A DNA stretch of 64,000 bases from Amoebophrya sp. A120 (Eukaryota; Sar; Dinophyceae; Syndiniales; Amoebophryaceae): contig CAJINV010000002.1 in the NCBI GenBank assembly GCA_905178155.1, positions 6,428,476-6,492,475 of the forward strand. The letters are read 5' to 3'. Positions 34,601 to 46,473 of the stretch are shown here, in pieces. The position numbers and the translations under genes are program-made. A model generated the notes under the pieces. That model did no database searches. It saw only the letters and a program-made list of their open reading frames with translations, and was not told the origin of the DNA. Within the stretch, counting starts at the first letter, position 1. The number at the start of each line of letters is the position of its first letter.

Positions 34601-37466
34601 AGAGAACAATAAGATTGCCACGAAACTTCTGCGTGCCGGCCCGCAACAAGCCTCTGCCGCGCTGGGCCGCATGTTTCTCCGCAGGAAGTACGAGAAATTG
34701 CATCAAGACGGTAGAAATGATGGATGCTCTGTCGTACTACCGGCAGACGACGGGGCAAGTAGTCCCGATGTTCTTGTCACAGAACCAGCATCAGAAAAGC
34801 AAAATACAAAAGCCATAACCACGATCGCCTCGTCCTCGTCGAAAAAACAGCGTGTGGTCCCCGATCTGCGTTTACCGAAGCCGCGCAAAGTGTTCCTAGA
34901 GGACGTGGATCCAGAGTTCGCGGCGACGCCAGCGAGCTCGAGCCGCTCGTTGAGCAAGGTATCAAATGTAAAAATGTCTGGGTCTGGAAACTTGTGATGC
35001 TGGGTGGCGTATCATCAGGAGGCCACAAGTGCTGTCTCAGCATGACAAGTTTCTGAGCTTCTAGGTGTTGCCTATTCTGCATGACAGACTGCGTTTCTGC
35101 ATGACAGAAAAGTGGCGCTCTTGGGTAACGTGCATGACAGCTTTGAGAGTCATGCCAGACAAGCATGACAAACATACACTCTTCCAGACCCAGACACTTT
35201 TACACTTGATACATGGCGAGACTCGGCAATAAATTCAACGACTTCAAGAACTTGATCTCGGAAAAGACACTGAATGTGAGGAGCACAACTCTGGTGGTAA
35301 ACAAGGCGAAAGAAATCGCTGCGAGAATACACGTGGGAAGAAGCGGTGGAGGTGGGCAGCATCTCTTGTTGAATTCGAAAAAAAAAGACGCAGAGGAGCA
35401 GGCACGACGAGAGCACGGCGGTGGACGGAAAAAGGCATACGCCATTCTAGAACATCCTCGGATGACCGAAGTGCGCCAACAAGACTACTCCGTGCTTTCG
35501 GGGGAGGATCCTCCTGATAGGGAACCGCACGACGATTTTTGTTCTAGCACCAAACTGCAGTACCGGTACAACGGAATAAGCGCGGTTTGTTCGAGAGGAA
35601 GAGAGAACGGCCTCGAAAAACATAGTACTCATTGCCATTTTGACCGTGGTTCCAGCAGTGCAATGCCTCCCGATATGAAAAAGCAGGCCCCTCGTCAAGA
35701 AATAAACTCGCCGCGGCCTTCAGGAAAAATATTAAACACCGAGGACCCAGAAGCCGAAAAGAATTTCACTCTTTCCCAAGCCTCCCGGACGCAAGAGTTT
35801 TGGGTTTTTGTCACGACGAACGGCGTTTCCGGGGGCTGTCTCGCGTGTATTTTGATTCACCTCGATTCTATCCTCTTCCCGTTTCGCGGGGAGCTTCTTA
35901 CCTACTTTTACGCCACCATGTCGGTCAATGCTGGGTTGTCCGCGGTCTTTGTGTCCACCGCGTTAGACTACCAGAAGTTTTCCATGCTGCAGATCTGCGC
36001 GCAACACAATTTTCTGATGGTCTGCTGCTTCTTCGGCTTGGCGTTTTTGCTCAAATTGTACTTTGATCAAATCGAGGAAGACAATCTGGACTACTTGGTG
36101 GAGCAGGAGGAAAATTTGTTCCCAGAAAAAGCCCATGGCCGCGTTGAAGACAGTAATAATTTGCTGCAGCTCCGGGGGCTACTCACTATGCGATCACGTG
36201 AAGAGGACATAACAAGATCTACCATCCGAGGGCGGGCGCTGTTTGCCGAGGCCAGTAGTTCGACAGCAAGTAATATTAAAAAGGATTTCGGTTATAATTT
36301 GAACGCGAGAACGATCGACCTCGAGGAACAGCACCACCACATTCCCACCGACGTCATTCTCGCGCACGCAGCCAGGACCTCCAAAGTCGGTTCTTTATCG
36401 CCGGGTGCCAGCAGCTCAATCGGCCGCGACGCCGGGGGAGGGGAAGAAGTGTTCAGTAATATGTCGCGGCCCGAGAACGCCAACAACAAGCCTGCGGACG
36501 CCCCCGCATCGGAATCTACTTCGACGACCTTTTTACTGAACAGTTTTCTCCTTTTTATCGGCATGATTACTGGCTGGACGGCGGGCTACACCATGGTGAT
36601 CCAGGCGTTCGCGTACGCAAACCAGTTCGGCTATGGAAGCGTCAGGACCGAAATCAACAAAATCGAAATAACTTGTGATGCATAAAATCGATACCAGTTG
36701 GAGCATCAGTTTTCAAGTGGCGCATAACAAATTTCGGCAGGACGACCAAAATCCAGTCCGTCATGCTGTTTGGGCAAAGAACACTGCTCCTGTCATGCTA
36801 CTCGGGCAGCACATCGCCTTCCCCCAAACAGGCCTGCAATCGGTCTGCGTTGCCTCCTCCCCAACACAGGCCATACGTGCCCTACATTTTATGCATCACC
36901 AACTATTTCGATTTTATTGATTTCGATCCTGACACTCCCATACCGGCCGCAAGCATTTGGGGAACATCAGTTCCGTGGCGAAGTCCATCATGGTTGTATC
37001 AAAAGGAAAAATCCCCCCTCCCCATATCGAAATGGAAATCTGTGATGCGGGACTTGTGTACACAAATCGGCTTTGTCTTGCAGTAAAAGACTGCAGGCAG
37101 ATACAAAGCCGGAATAGGGGCGTTTTGGTGTAGGCGCCTAGCAAGGCAGGCATATTCTCCGGAGGCCATAAAGCATTACAAAATGCCTGCAGAGCGCGGC
37201 GGGGTTTTTGGATTTGCCTTCTTGCAATACAGAGACGATTTGTGGTCTCAAATCAGCATCGCAAACTTTCGGAAGTATCCCGTTTTGGTATGGGGAGGGA
37301 AGATCTTTCCTCGCAATAGGTTGTGCACTCCGCGATCTTTCCGACGCTGCTGTCCGTTTTGCATTCGTATTTCGAGAAGAACTATATCTACGCTCTGTCG
37401 TTTCTGAACTTGTACCCAATTTTTGCTTTCGCTTTCGCCTTGTATTGTGCCATGATGAAGGAATAA
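31605..37466 (+). CDS. G5: major facilitator superfamily transporter with a giant central loop, 6 exons
   Basis: Exons: 31605-31825, 32161-33032, 33346-34959, 35217-36631, 36948-36996, 37324-37466; total 1,437 residues, phases agree. The N-terminal half has about six membrane helices with MFS signatures. STPGQAGCVG lies after helix 1. GIDSFGPRITFL is the loop 2-3 signature, formed only when intron 1 is removed. LRLFGQGGVYLVSM and NQWFIRKRARIM follow, and the half ends at PNKPELYGVSVDNG, as in the oxalate/formate and monocarboxylate-like branch. A charged, low-complexity segment of roughly 800 residues separates it from the C-terminal half, whose helices start at EFWVFVTTNGVSGGCLACIL. Its last helices need two introners to be spliced out. 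The substrate is unknown. All five introns carry inverted ends (families J, D, A, D, H). Confidence 0.82.
31826..32155. mobile_element. Decayed introner (family J), G5 intron 1
   Basis: There is no GT-AG solution, yet the MFS reading frame needs 31826-32160 removed. The ends are weakly inverted (TTCCATGTGGGATAG near the left; complement TTCCGGGTGGGACAG near the right), the right end is CCATA, and the flanks are CTGGG/CCTGG. Probably an old introner. Confidence 0.6.
33033..33340. mobile_element. Family D introner, G5 intron
   Basis: Left TATGGAAGTAGAATCGAAAT, right TCGATCCTGAGACATCCATA, duplication CCGAT. Frame restored (NKDR-FGQTF). Confidence 0.9.
34960..35211. mobile_element. Family A introner, G5 intron, near-twin of 45886-46137
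   Basis: Left TATCAAATGTAAAAATGTCT, right AGACACTTTTACACTTGATA, flanks CAAGG/CATGG. It has the same length (252 bp) as 45886-46137 and differs at about 13 positions by eye. Confidence 0.9.
36632..36942. mobile_element. Family D introner, G5 intron
   Basis: Left TATGGAAGCGTCAGGACCGA, right TCGATCCTGACACTCCCATA, flanks TCGGC/CCGGC. Removal joins ANQFG to RKHLGN. Confidence 0.88.
36997..37318. mobile_element. Family H introner, G5 intron
   Basis: Left TATCAAAAGGAAAAATCCCC, right end AGATCTTTCCTCGCAATA, duplication GGTTG. With this duplication the border can be slid to GT...AG. Frame restored into the last membrane helix (SIMV-VHSAIF). Confidence 0.88.
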
Positions 37467-38390
37467 CTGAAGAACGGAACTACAACTGCTTTGGTTGCGC
37501 ATGTTATCAACACCAGCGCGAAGAAAATCAAAATGAATGGGATGTTGATTTATCTAAAAATCGTTCCTGTAAGGTGCTGTGTCTTGTAACTGCTACTGCA
37601 TGGTTGTTCTTTTTCTAGATGCACGGTCCGTTGTTGCGCAGAAAAGATATCACTGGTGGTGCAATGTGTCGCAGCACGATAGTTGTATGGAAACGAATTT
37701 CATGGTAGCTCAAGATCTCTCGTCGCCCACGGTCGTCGTTGAAAACACGTTCTCTGGTGATTAGTGCCACCTCTGTTCTATTGCCAGAGCTAGTACAGAT
37801 ACAGTGGGAGGTTCGTCCCGATAAAGAAGCGCTCTTTTCCTGGCGGAAACAACTTTGTTGCTTGAGCTTGAAGTCGTAAGGCGGCACAATTTCAGAAGAG
37901 TTTTGTCGCCGGGGGGCGAGGTTGTGGAGATGAATTGAAATTATCTGTGCACATTGTTGTTTTCGTGGATTGTACGTGTTTTCGTCTTGTTGTGCCTTTG
38001 GGTTGTTAGATGAACGTAAGGCTAGGGATAAAAAATCATGCGCACAAAAATCATCCTGTTTTAGACGTATTGAAATGTTCTGTGATGTGTTGGGTCGTGT
38101 TGAAATAGACTGTTGGCCCTGTGCTTAAGGCTAGTAGCAAATAGAAGTCGAACAAAGTAATAGTAAAAATCAATCTTCATGCAGCTCACATTTTTTTAGA
38201 AACAGGTTTTGAAAAGTTGTTGTGTATGCTTTTTTGGCCTTGATATCTATTAGTTCTCATTTGTATGACGGGTTTAGGGTTTGATAGCAGGGACGAACAA
38301 CATCAAGATGGTCAACGAACCAGCGAAAGCATTCGATTCTCATAAGTAAATGCCTTCGAAGAACAGAAGAGCTGAAAGAAGAGTAGTGCC
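37467..38390. other. Spacer G5-G6
   Basis: 0.9 kb, AT-rich with T runs; nothing recognised beyond the expected UTRs. Confidence 0.6.
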
Positions 38391-41300
38391 ATGATGGCTT
38401 CCGAAGCAGTTTCCTCCTCCGTGCGCGTGAAGCACGAACACGCGCACGAACGCATACCCGTGCCTTCGCAGTACGTCGATAGCTTCGACGAGCATGAGCC
38501 CCGGCCGACGTCGTACAACAAGCGCGTCACAGCGCCCTCTTATTCCCAGGCGGAGAAGGTTCTGCATATGCATGACGACTTCCAGATCTTCCACCCCGCA
38601 CCCTGGCAAATCGTGGAGGCCCCGGAGGGCGCACGCGCAGAAGAGAACAAGGAGGACGATATCCGCGCTTACATGAGGACGGGCATGACGCGCGAGCAGG
38701 CGGAACGGCAATGGCATGAGGTCAATGACGAAACACCTGGGCGGCGGCGGAACAAGAGAAGGGGGCGCGTTAACCTGCACGCAAGGCGGAATGGGAGTAA
38801 CGAAGGAGCGGAACAAACTAGACAGCAACTCGAACAAGAACGTCCACCCGCCTCCACGTCGTCCAGCTTTATGTCGCAGGACTCCAATGTGTATCCGCCA
38901 TCGGGAAACGAAATCATGGTAGAGAATCTGTTCGAGGAGCTGTTTGAGCGAGAGGAAGCAGAAGAAGCGGAATTGAAACGACTGCGACAAGAGCGGGATG
39001 AGGAGAAAGAGCGGACGGAGAAAAATTCGATGTCTATTTCGGTGGCTGCGAACAACGACGAAAATAAAATCATGATCGCGGTGGAAAACAACGTCGCTGG
39101 TGCAAGTTCAGCTTCAGGCTCAGCCGCAGCTTCGGCGTCGGGCTCCGTAAATTATGGAGTCGCGGCCGCGAACCACAGCACTACAAGGAACTGCAATAAG
39201 ACTGTTCTTGAAGAGAGCACAACCATCCGGTCGGCCGACGGAGACGTCGACCCCACGGAAAGTCAGAGCAATATCATTAACAAGGATGGTGTGATTGGTA
39301 TGGAAAATAAACAGGAGATCATGGTGGAGAATACGACAAATCCCGTATCGTCCAAGAAGCCTCCGGTCAAAAACAAGTTCACCGTAAAAAAGACCGGCAC
39401 CGAGCAGCTTGAGCGACTGCTCTTCGGGGATGATGATGAAGATGACGGAACTTCTCCGGCAGGAATGATGAATGCTGAAGACCAGAGGTGTAATTCTGTT
39501 TCTGCATCGTCGCACGAGCAGAATCTAATACTTCATTCTGCTCGTGCTCCCGCCAATGGAGATGCTCTTGTTCCTGCTGCTCCGCTAATTCCCGTATCGA
39601 CGAACAATAATTTTAGGACGTACAATCAAGGCAAAGACGACGACGACGACGATGAGTTGTTTGATCAAATCGACAAGTTGAAACGACAAGAGGTGGCGGA
39701 GTCCAAGCAGAACAAAAATCTTCCAGGCGGGCAACACGGTGCCTTCCTCGGAGGCACCGCGTCTTGTTTCACCACTTCGTTTCCACCCGGTGCTCGGGGG
39801 CAAACGGCCCAACCTTTTCAGTTCAACCAGCCACTGCCAGGACAGAACATGGCTCCGCAACGGAGTCGGAACGTTCTCACCGACGAAGAGGCGAGACAGA
39901 AGCAAGCAGAGCTCGTCGCAGAAGCAAGCAGAGGAAAACAGCCACAAGTTGAAGTTCATCCAATTGCAGGAGCCACGACGGGCGATATTACTAGTTGTGG
40001 CAATAGGACGGGTGCTGACCCAAAGCAGATTTTGATCTCTTCGTCGCCTTCGCCTTGCAGACACGACCCCGTTGCACTACAGGACGCCCTGCGACCGCAG
40101 GGTGTTGTAGGGGCACAAGCACAACAGGAGCAGCAAAGCAGCCATGATGTATTCATGCAACCACAACCAGGGTCAGGGTGTGCAGCTGCGCCAGCAGTAG
40201 TTATGTCTGAAAATAACAACCTCATCCAGCATGATGTTGACCTCCAGAAGAGACTGTCCGAAAGTCAGAATGCTAACCCCTATGCCGGAGTTCTTACAGT
40301 GGCTGCAGTTCCGGCAGACACTGCTGCGTCGCAACCCCTCCCGGGGGATATCGCTAGAAGTTCCGTTGCCGGGAGTAGAGTGAGTGCGACCAACAACAAT
40401 CCCTACAGCAATGGGAATTTCAACAACACTCATTCCGGGAACGTGAATCAAACAACGCGCTTACCAGACCAACCGGCATGCTTCAACCCGAGTCGGTCGC
40501 AGGGCGGTGCGAGCAACGACAGCAATGATTTCATGGGTAAGGTTGGGGGAATTGTCACGGGGCTGGCAGGTGCAGTTCCTGTGCCTGTTGGTTCGGGAAT
40601 GAACAAGGGAACCAATGACATGGCGTTGAACACGACGACAATGACAGGTGCTGCACAGTTCGGAGGGGGGAATACAGCTGCACATGTTGGGATGAGGATG
40701 TTTGCCTCTGCTTCTGCTGCAGCAGGGCCGGGGCACCACAACTTTCCGCATACCATGCAGGGCCCCCCGGCTTTCAATACGCCTAGTAACGGAATGATGC
40801 TGCCGCAGCAGAACCAACAGCAACAAAACCAACAGCAGCAGCAGCAGGCAGTGCTATTTGGTAGTGGTTTTCTGAACAATAGCTCGGGAATTGCGCCGCA
40901 CCAGCACAATCCGGGCAGTTTTGGAGGTTTTCAGCAAAGCGGTAGTTTCAGTTTCCCGACTAATCAGTTTCAGTTTGCGCACGCACAGGGACAGCAGCAG
41001 CAGCGGCAGCAGCAGCAATATCAGGCCGCGCCGCAGCTCGGGCAACAACATCAGGTCGATGTACAAGGTCATCATCAACAAATGCACGGCCAGCTGCAAC
41101 AAATGCACGGCCAGGGTGGGCACCAAATGCAGGGTCAACAACTACACCAGGGGGCGCAAGCTGCGCATTTCCCGCAGCTGCCGCAACAGCAACAGCAGGA
41201 ACATGTGAATACGGGGGGACAGTTCGGCGCAGCAGCCCAGCACCAGCCGCAGCTCGGACAAGCACAGCAGGCGTTCGCAGCGCAACAGCCGGGCTCTTCG

Positions 41301-43117
41301 CAGCCGCCAAACCCGCTACCACCCGTGAGTCAGTTTGTGAGTTGTACTAGTGGCAACCAGCAGTTTGCGTTTGGATCCACATTCGGAACTGGGGCTCCAC
41401 GTGCGCCCGCAAACCAAGGAGGTTTTTTTGGCGCCGCGGGAACGACCGGCTTCGGGGGATCGGGAACAACTTCGAATTTTTGCGTGCGTCCGGGGCCTTA
41501 CGGAGCAGGCGGGGCAGCAGCACCAGCAGGTTTTCGTGCGCCGGGAATGACAACAGGAGTAGCTGCCCCCGCAGGTGGTGGATCCAAGTCAGTGGTGTCT
41601 TTCGCGCAAAGCTATCCACAGTAAATTTCCTGTACACGTACAAATGCAGTCTCTGCATGACAAAACTTGCCTTCAGTCCTAGTGTAGCATGACAAGTTGG
41701 ACACTGCAAGTTAGCGAAATTTGTCATGCATTTATGTACATGTGCAGGAAATTTACATTGCATAAAAGCAGCATGGCCGGGTCCACGTCGTCCGCGTTCC
41801 CAAGCATAGCGGAGGTCGCCCAGCAACTGCAGCTCCAGCCGTATTCCCTAGCTGACGCGCGAGTACCCAGAGACACTATGGCGGTCCAGCTCGTCTGCGC
41901 CGGCGACTACTTGGCCGCACGACGCGCCATTGAGTATCAAAAGTAAAATAAATCCCCCCTTCTCCCGCCGCCCATATGAAAATCGAAATCTGCGATGCGG
42001 GATTTGTGTACACAAACCGAATCTGTCTTGCGGTAGAGCACTGCGCGCTGATCTTAACGAAGCCTGGGTAAGGGTCTTGTGGTGTAGGCGCTTAGAAGCA
42101 TGACAGACGTCTGCACTGTAGGCCTTACAGCGTTACGAATCGCCTGCATCACTCGGCGGGCTCTCTGGGTTTGCATTCTTGTAAAACAGACGAGATTTGT
42201 GTTGACAGATCTGCGGCGCGAATTTTCAAAAGGCTGCGCTTTCGATCTGGCGAGGGGGGATTTTTCCTCACAATATCGAGCACATCCTGCGGTGGCCGGT
42301 GGTGAGCTGTGTTTGCCTCGCTGCGGATGACGCGGAAGAGGCCGCGATCCGGGCGCAGATACAGAACGCAGACCGGGAAAGGGCTAGTGCGACTGGTGGA
42401 AGCGCCACCAGCCAAGCTCTGAACGACTTCTGGACCAAGACCACGCACATCGAACGAATCGACTTCCGGCAGCTGCTGACGACGCAACAATCCGGGGAAC
42501 AACAAGAGGGCACTAGTAGTACACCTACGTCGAGTAGTTGTGCGCAGATTTTTGAGCAGATTCGGAAAATCACCGAGGAGGACTCTGTTTTGTCCCAGCA
42601 CGCGACCTGTTTCCTGGACTGCATGCCGCCACAGAATGTTTACCACGTGGCGCGATTGCTAGTTGTCAGCGACCCGATCAGCGCGACGAGCCAGCACGAG
42701 ACCACGAAGCTCCCCTTCGTACTGCAAGGGATGGAGCGGGACAGGGCGGTCGCGCCGAGTCGACGGCTCGCGATCCAGCGCAATTTGCTGCAAATCGTGG
42801 ACCAATTGCACCTGCAACAGTTTGTGTCCTGCTCCGGTCAGCGGCTGCACTTTCTACCTGGCAGCAACCTCGGCGTTTTGTTTTCTTCCAGTCTCGGAAA
42901 CCTCCTGGCGGCCAAGGCCAACTCCCGTGCCTGCCGCGGGGGCCGGGGGTACTTCACAAATTTCGGAAAAACCGGCGCCGGTCCGATTCCGCTGCCGGAA
43001 CCGGGAATGACGCAGAACCTCGGCGACAGTGGCTTTTTGCCAAGCGGAATGTCGCCGGGAGAAGATGTGCCGCCTTTGGAGCACTTGGCAGCTGTGCTGC
43101 AGATGTTGCTGCAGTAA
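38391..43117 (+). CDS. G6: Gln/Asn-rich low-complexity protein, 3 exons
   Basis: Exons: 38391-41612, 41770-41934, 42281-43117; 1,407 residues. Two adjacent ATGs open the frame at 38391. The N-terminus is acidic and charged, with a coiled-coil-like LFERE/EEAELKRLRQERDEEKER run near 38930-39020. The middle is long and Asn/Gln/Gly-rich, with polyglutamine-like QQQNQQQQQQ (about 40815) and scattered FG or GFG motifs, prion-like in composition. The C-terminal exons are different: helical and non-repetitive (DTMAVQLVCAGDYLAARRAI, ITEEDSVLSQHATCFLDCM), probably folded. The apparent stop at 41622 lies inside introner I and is not the gene end. Nucleoporin-like or RNA-granule scaffolding roles are possible from composition only. 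Confidence 0.8.
41613..41764. mobile_element. Family I introner (short), G6 intron
   Basis: Left TATCCACAGTAAATTTCCTG, right CAGGAAATTTACATTGCATA, duplication AAAGC; 152 bp. It contains an in-frame stop at 41622 that would otherwise end G6. The only copy in the window. Confidence 0.88.
41935..42275. mobile_element. Family H introner, G6 intron
   Basis: Left TATCAAAAGTAAAATAAATC, right GGGGATTTTTCCTCACAATA, flanks TTGAG/TCGAG. Frame restored (ARRAIE-HILRW). Confidence 0.85.
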
Positions 43118-44660
43118 TGTTGATGTAAAGAGATGGAACTGGAGGTGCAGGTTCTTCCTGTGTTGACAAGACTGTTTCTGGTGCATGTGTGAAAGCAGGA
43201 CGACCGCCGGGGAGAACTTGAACTTCTACTCGCGATGGATTTGTTGTTTTGCGACCTCCATCTATGGATTTGTTGTTTTGCTGATGCCGCTTTAACATAG
43301 TCGCGGTTCTTGCAGGTCAGCGGAACTACGGCGCATACACGAAGCAACACGACAATCACGGCTTTTTTGAAAGAGAATACTATGATAACAACATAGAGAA
43401 GCCGAGGATCTCCTTCCTGAAGATGTGCGGAGCGGTAGGCGCTTGCATGTCGCAGATGATGGTCGCTCCTTCCTTGAACTTATTTCCTCATTTACATACC
43501 AGTACTGCTACTGTTGATTTTTGAGCTTTGTGAGTCATGTTGCAAGATTTTTGGGGATAAAAATTGAAAAAGAGGAAAACTGTATGTACAAATGTCGCCA
43601 GAGGAGGTTGCGGCCTGACAATTTTTTGTTCTTCGCGCGTACGAAGGAAAGTAAGTATTTAGCAGTCTTCCGAGCTGTTGGCGTTTTCATACTAACCATG
43701 AGAGATAGCTGAGGGCGCGAAAGAGTAGAATCCCAAGACGAAGAGCATTTGGCGAGTAACGACAGTGGTGTTGGCGTCCTCTTCCTCGCTGCTTAAGCCA
43801 AGAAGTACGGCATATCTACAGTATGATCGGAGATGAAAAGTACGAGAGTCTTAAATGTTTTCAATGCGTGTTGTGTGAATCTGAATCCAAAGCTGTCGTC
43901 GTTGCTAGTACTTGGAAAATCCCATCGCTGTGAGAGATTGTTGCGTTCCGAAAATAAAGTAGCTGCTCTACGCCTCCCCTCGCATTATCAATCTCACGAC
44001 CCTCGTCTCGTAGAATTTTGAGTTTGTCAAGGGCGTCTCGTAGAACTTGAGTTTATCAAGCGATTCGTTGCTTCACTCCACAACCCCCGTATTCTATTCT
44101 TTCACATCGTGGGTATGAAAACATCATTTGCATCAAGGACTTGACAATGTAGTGCCACTCGTTTTATTACTCTCGCGTTTCCAGAAGATGGAACTGCTCC
44201 TAGAAGATTATACCAAGCGCACCTACAGTAGTCAGTGTAGTGAAATTGAAAGACAAAGCGTCGTTTGGAAACGAGGTTTGAGGTTTCCGTCGCTCATGGT
44301 ACAGGGACTGCCTCTGTCTTATCCTCAATCTTCTGAATAAATAGAAATGGCACAATTTGAAAATAAACGTATGAATCATAGATCTTTTTTTCGACGATTC
44401 GGGACGGGGAGCAAGAAAACTGCAGCAGAATCGCGAATGCGATCAGCGGTTTTCTTCGGATATCCACAGGGAGTGAGAAGAAATAAAAAAATCCAGAGAG
44501 GGTAAGGAAGTGTAAGTAGTTGACAACGTAATTGTACTGATTCCATCACGTAAATAAAACTGGGTTTATCGCTCATTGTGCTGGCCCGTTACCGTACTTT
44601 TGTAACCATATTTTCCTCTACATTTGCTGGCGCTTTTCACGACCTGCGGTAGAAACTACA
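43118..44660. other. Spacer G6-G7
   Basis: 1.5 kb, AT-rich. It holds the orphan exon at 43316-43434. A second open stretch after a TTTCCAG acceptor (about 44186-44340, reading KMELLLEDYTKRTYSSQ) is weakly protein-like but cannot be joined to anything. Confidence 0.5.
43316..43434 (+). CDS. Orphan candidate exon between G6 and G7
   Basis: A TTGCAG acceptor precedes 43316 and a GTAGGC donor follows 43434. The 119 bp between are open and protein-like: after two bases they read QRNYGAYTKQHDNHGFFERE and continue with YYDNNIEKPRISFLKMCGA. The base composition is more exon-like than the AT-rich surroundings. No partner exon could be joined with confidence, so it may belong to an unseen small gene or to an alternative 3' end of G6. 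Confidence 0.35.
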
Positions 44661-46203
44661 ATGTTTAGCGGTGGCGTGCATCATTCCCCGGTGCGGCCGC
44701 GCGCCAAGACGCAGTGGGGGCGCGACTGGACCAAGGTCGGGTACCAGCAGAATCTGGGCACGAATCTTTCAAGCGTGCAGAAGTCGGCCGTCCCCACGAA
44801 GCAGCACCATCATCATGCTACCACGGCGATGAAACAAGCCACGAAGAAAACGGGTGGCGCGAGTGCTGCGGCTGCGGTGCCAGCTCCGCCGAGGGTGATC
44901 GGTGCGACGCTCCCGATGCTGGTTAACAATAACCATGGCATGCCGAAGCTGAAGCCGTATCAAACCATCGTGGTGCAGCCGCTGACGGGGAAAAAGATCG
45001 TCCTAGACTCCCGGACCATGCAGCCGATCGCGGTACTGAAGATGTTTTGTTGTCGTGGTCACATCCGCGATGCTACATTTCTTGAACCAAAAGGCTGCTA
45101 GACATGCTTTTGCTTTTATAGTAGGTGCCATTTTTGGTTCTCGACATCTGTACTGAGATACTTATTTAACACGACAGGATTCCGTGCGACTATCAGTAGA
45201 CTATGATGATGTTTCAAGTTGAACACGTCTTCAAGACTTGTTTTATGCAGGTTTCACTTTATTGCACGACCACGATTGCATTGTCGACAAAGAATCGAAA
45301 AATCGCAGGACCTAACCACCTATGAAATGCAAAAGCATCGTACTAGTATAAATCGCATGACAAATCACCTCAGCATGAGAAATAGAATTTGTAATGCGGA
45401 TTCAACTTGAGAAAGAAATTTGTAATGCATGAATGCGATCAGTACGACTACGATACTTTTGCACAGGATACCACCACCGAAAGCGGGAAAGTGAAGATGG
45501 TGCCGATTCGTGCTGACCACGTCGTGGACAAGGAGAACCAGAAGCCTATCCTGAGTAAAAACGTACCCACACCAGAGTTGTAATGCAAATCTGCATGCTG
45601 AAAATGTTTCTCATGCGGAGCCTCATGAGAAGCATTTTCTAGTCGTGTTTTGCAATTTGTCATGCTCCAATCAGCATGGTATGCTAGGTCTGTGATGCTG
45701 CTGAGCTAGCTCAAACAGCACTACACTACGAATCCAAATTTGTCATGCAAAACAGCCAAAACTTGTGGATTTGTCGAGCCGATTTCCCATCTTGACTATG
45801 GTGTGGGTACGTTTTTACTCAGGATAAAGCCGAGCCAGCAGCAGGCAGTGGTGAGCAAGATGAACAATGGCACCACCCGCAACCCTATCAAATGTAAAAA
45901 TGTCTGGGTCTGGAAACTTGTGATGCTGGGTGGCGTATCATGAGGAGGCCACAAGTGCTCGCTCAGCATGACAAGTTTCTGAGCTTCTAGGTGTTGCTTA
46001 TTCTACATGACAAACTGCGTTTCTGCATGACAGAAAAATGGCGCTCTTGGGTAACGTGCATGACAGATTTGAGAGTCATGCCAGACAAGCATGACAAACA
46101 TGCAATCTTCCAGACCCAGACATTTTTACATTCGATAAACCCGCACACGCACCTGTCTCCGGCGACCACGGCGCACCTGTCTCCGGGTGACCACTCTCCC
46201 TGA
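44661..46203 (+). CDS. G7: small basic protein of unknown function, 5 exons
   Basis: Exons: 44661-45032, 45309-45320, 45476-45546, 45832-45885, 46143-46203; 189 residues. The second exon is only 12 bp and is supported by phase and by the exact CCACC duplication of the next introner. The first intron is GT-AG (45033-45308); the other three are introners F, B and A. The protein is basic and rich in Lys, Gln, Thr and Ala, with a His run (QHHHH) and a more ordered part (LKPYQTIVVQPLTGKKIVLD, then GKVKMVPIRADHVVDKENQ). No domain is recognised. The last 20 residues are His/Ser/Pro-rich. Another introner sits 6 bp after the stop codon, in the presumed 3' UTR. Confidence 0.7.
45321..45470. mobile_element. 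Family F introner (short), G7 intron
   Basis: Left TATGAAATGCAAAAGCATCG, right CGATACTTTTGCACAGGATA, duplication CCACC; 150 bp. It follows a 12-bp exon. Confidence 0.87.
45547..45826. mobile_element. Family B introner, G7 intron
   Basis: Left TATCCTGAGTAAAAACGTAC, right GTACGTTTTTACTCAGGATA, perfectly inverted over 20 bp; duplication AAGCC. Frame restored (ENQK-PSQQQ). Confidence 0.92.
45886..46137. mobile_element. Family A introner, G7 intron, near-twin of 34960-35211
   Basis: Left TATCAAATGTAAAAATGTCT, right AGACATTTTTACATTCGATA, duplication AACCC. It shares its whole interior with the G5 copy. Confidence 0.92.
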
Positions 46204-46209
46204 GGGACC

Positions 46210-46473
46210 TATCAAATGCAAACATGTCTGGGTCTGGAAGAATGCAAATTTTTGGCATGGTGTTTTTGCATGACACAGAGGGTCGGTCATGGAAGCCCTC
46301 GCATCACAGATTTCGAGAACGTTCCGTGATGCTTCATCCGCATGACAAATGCACCTGTTTCGTGACAGAAAATGGGAGCCTTTTGCGGCATATGCATGAG
46401 AGAGTTGTGCGTGTTGTGGAATTTGCACAACAAATTCGGATCCTTCCAGACCCAGACATTTTTGCATTTGATA
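46210..46473. mobile_element. Family A introner in the presumed G7 3' UTR
   Basis: Left TATCAAATGCAAACATGTCT, right AGACATTTTTGCATTTGATA, duplication GGACC at 46205-46209 and 46474-46478. It begins 6 bp after the G7 stop codon. Confidence 0.9.

Noticed and set aside
41622-41624. Stop codon as the end of the Gln-rich gene
   Set aside because: It lies 9 bp inside an introner with exact AAAGC duplications; removing the element continues the frame into two more exons ending at 43117.
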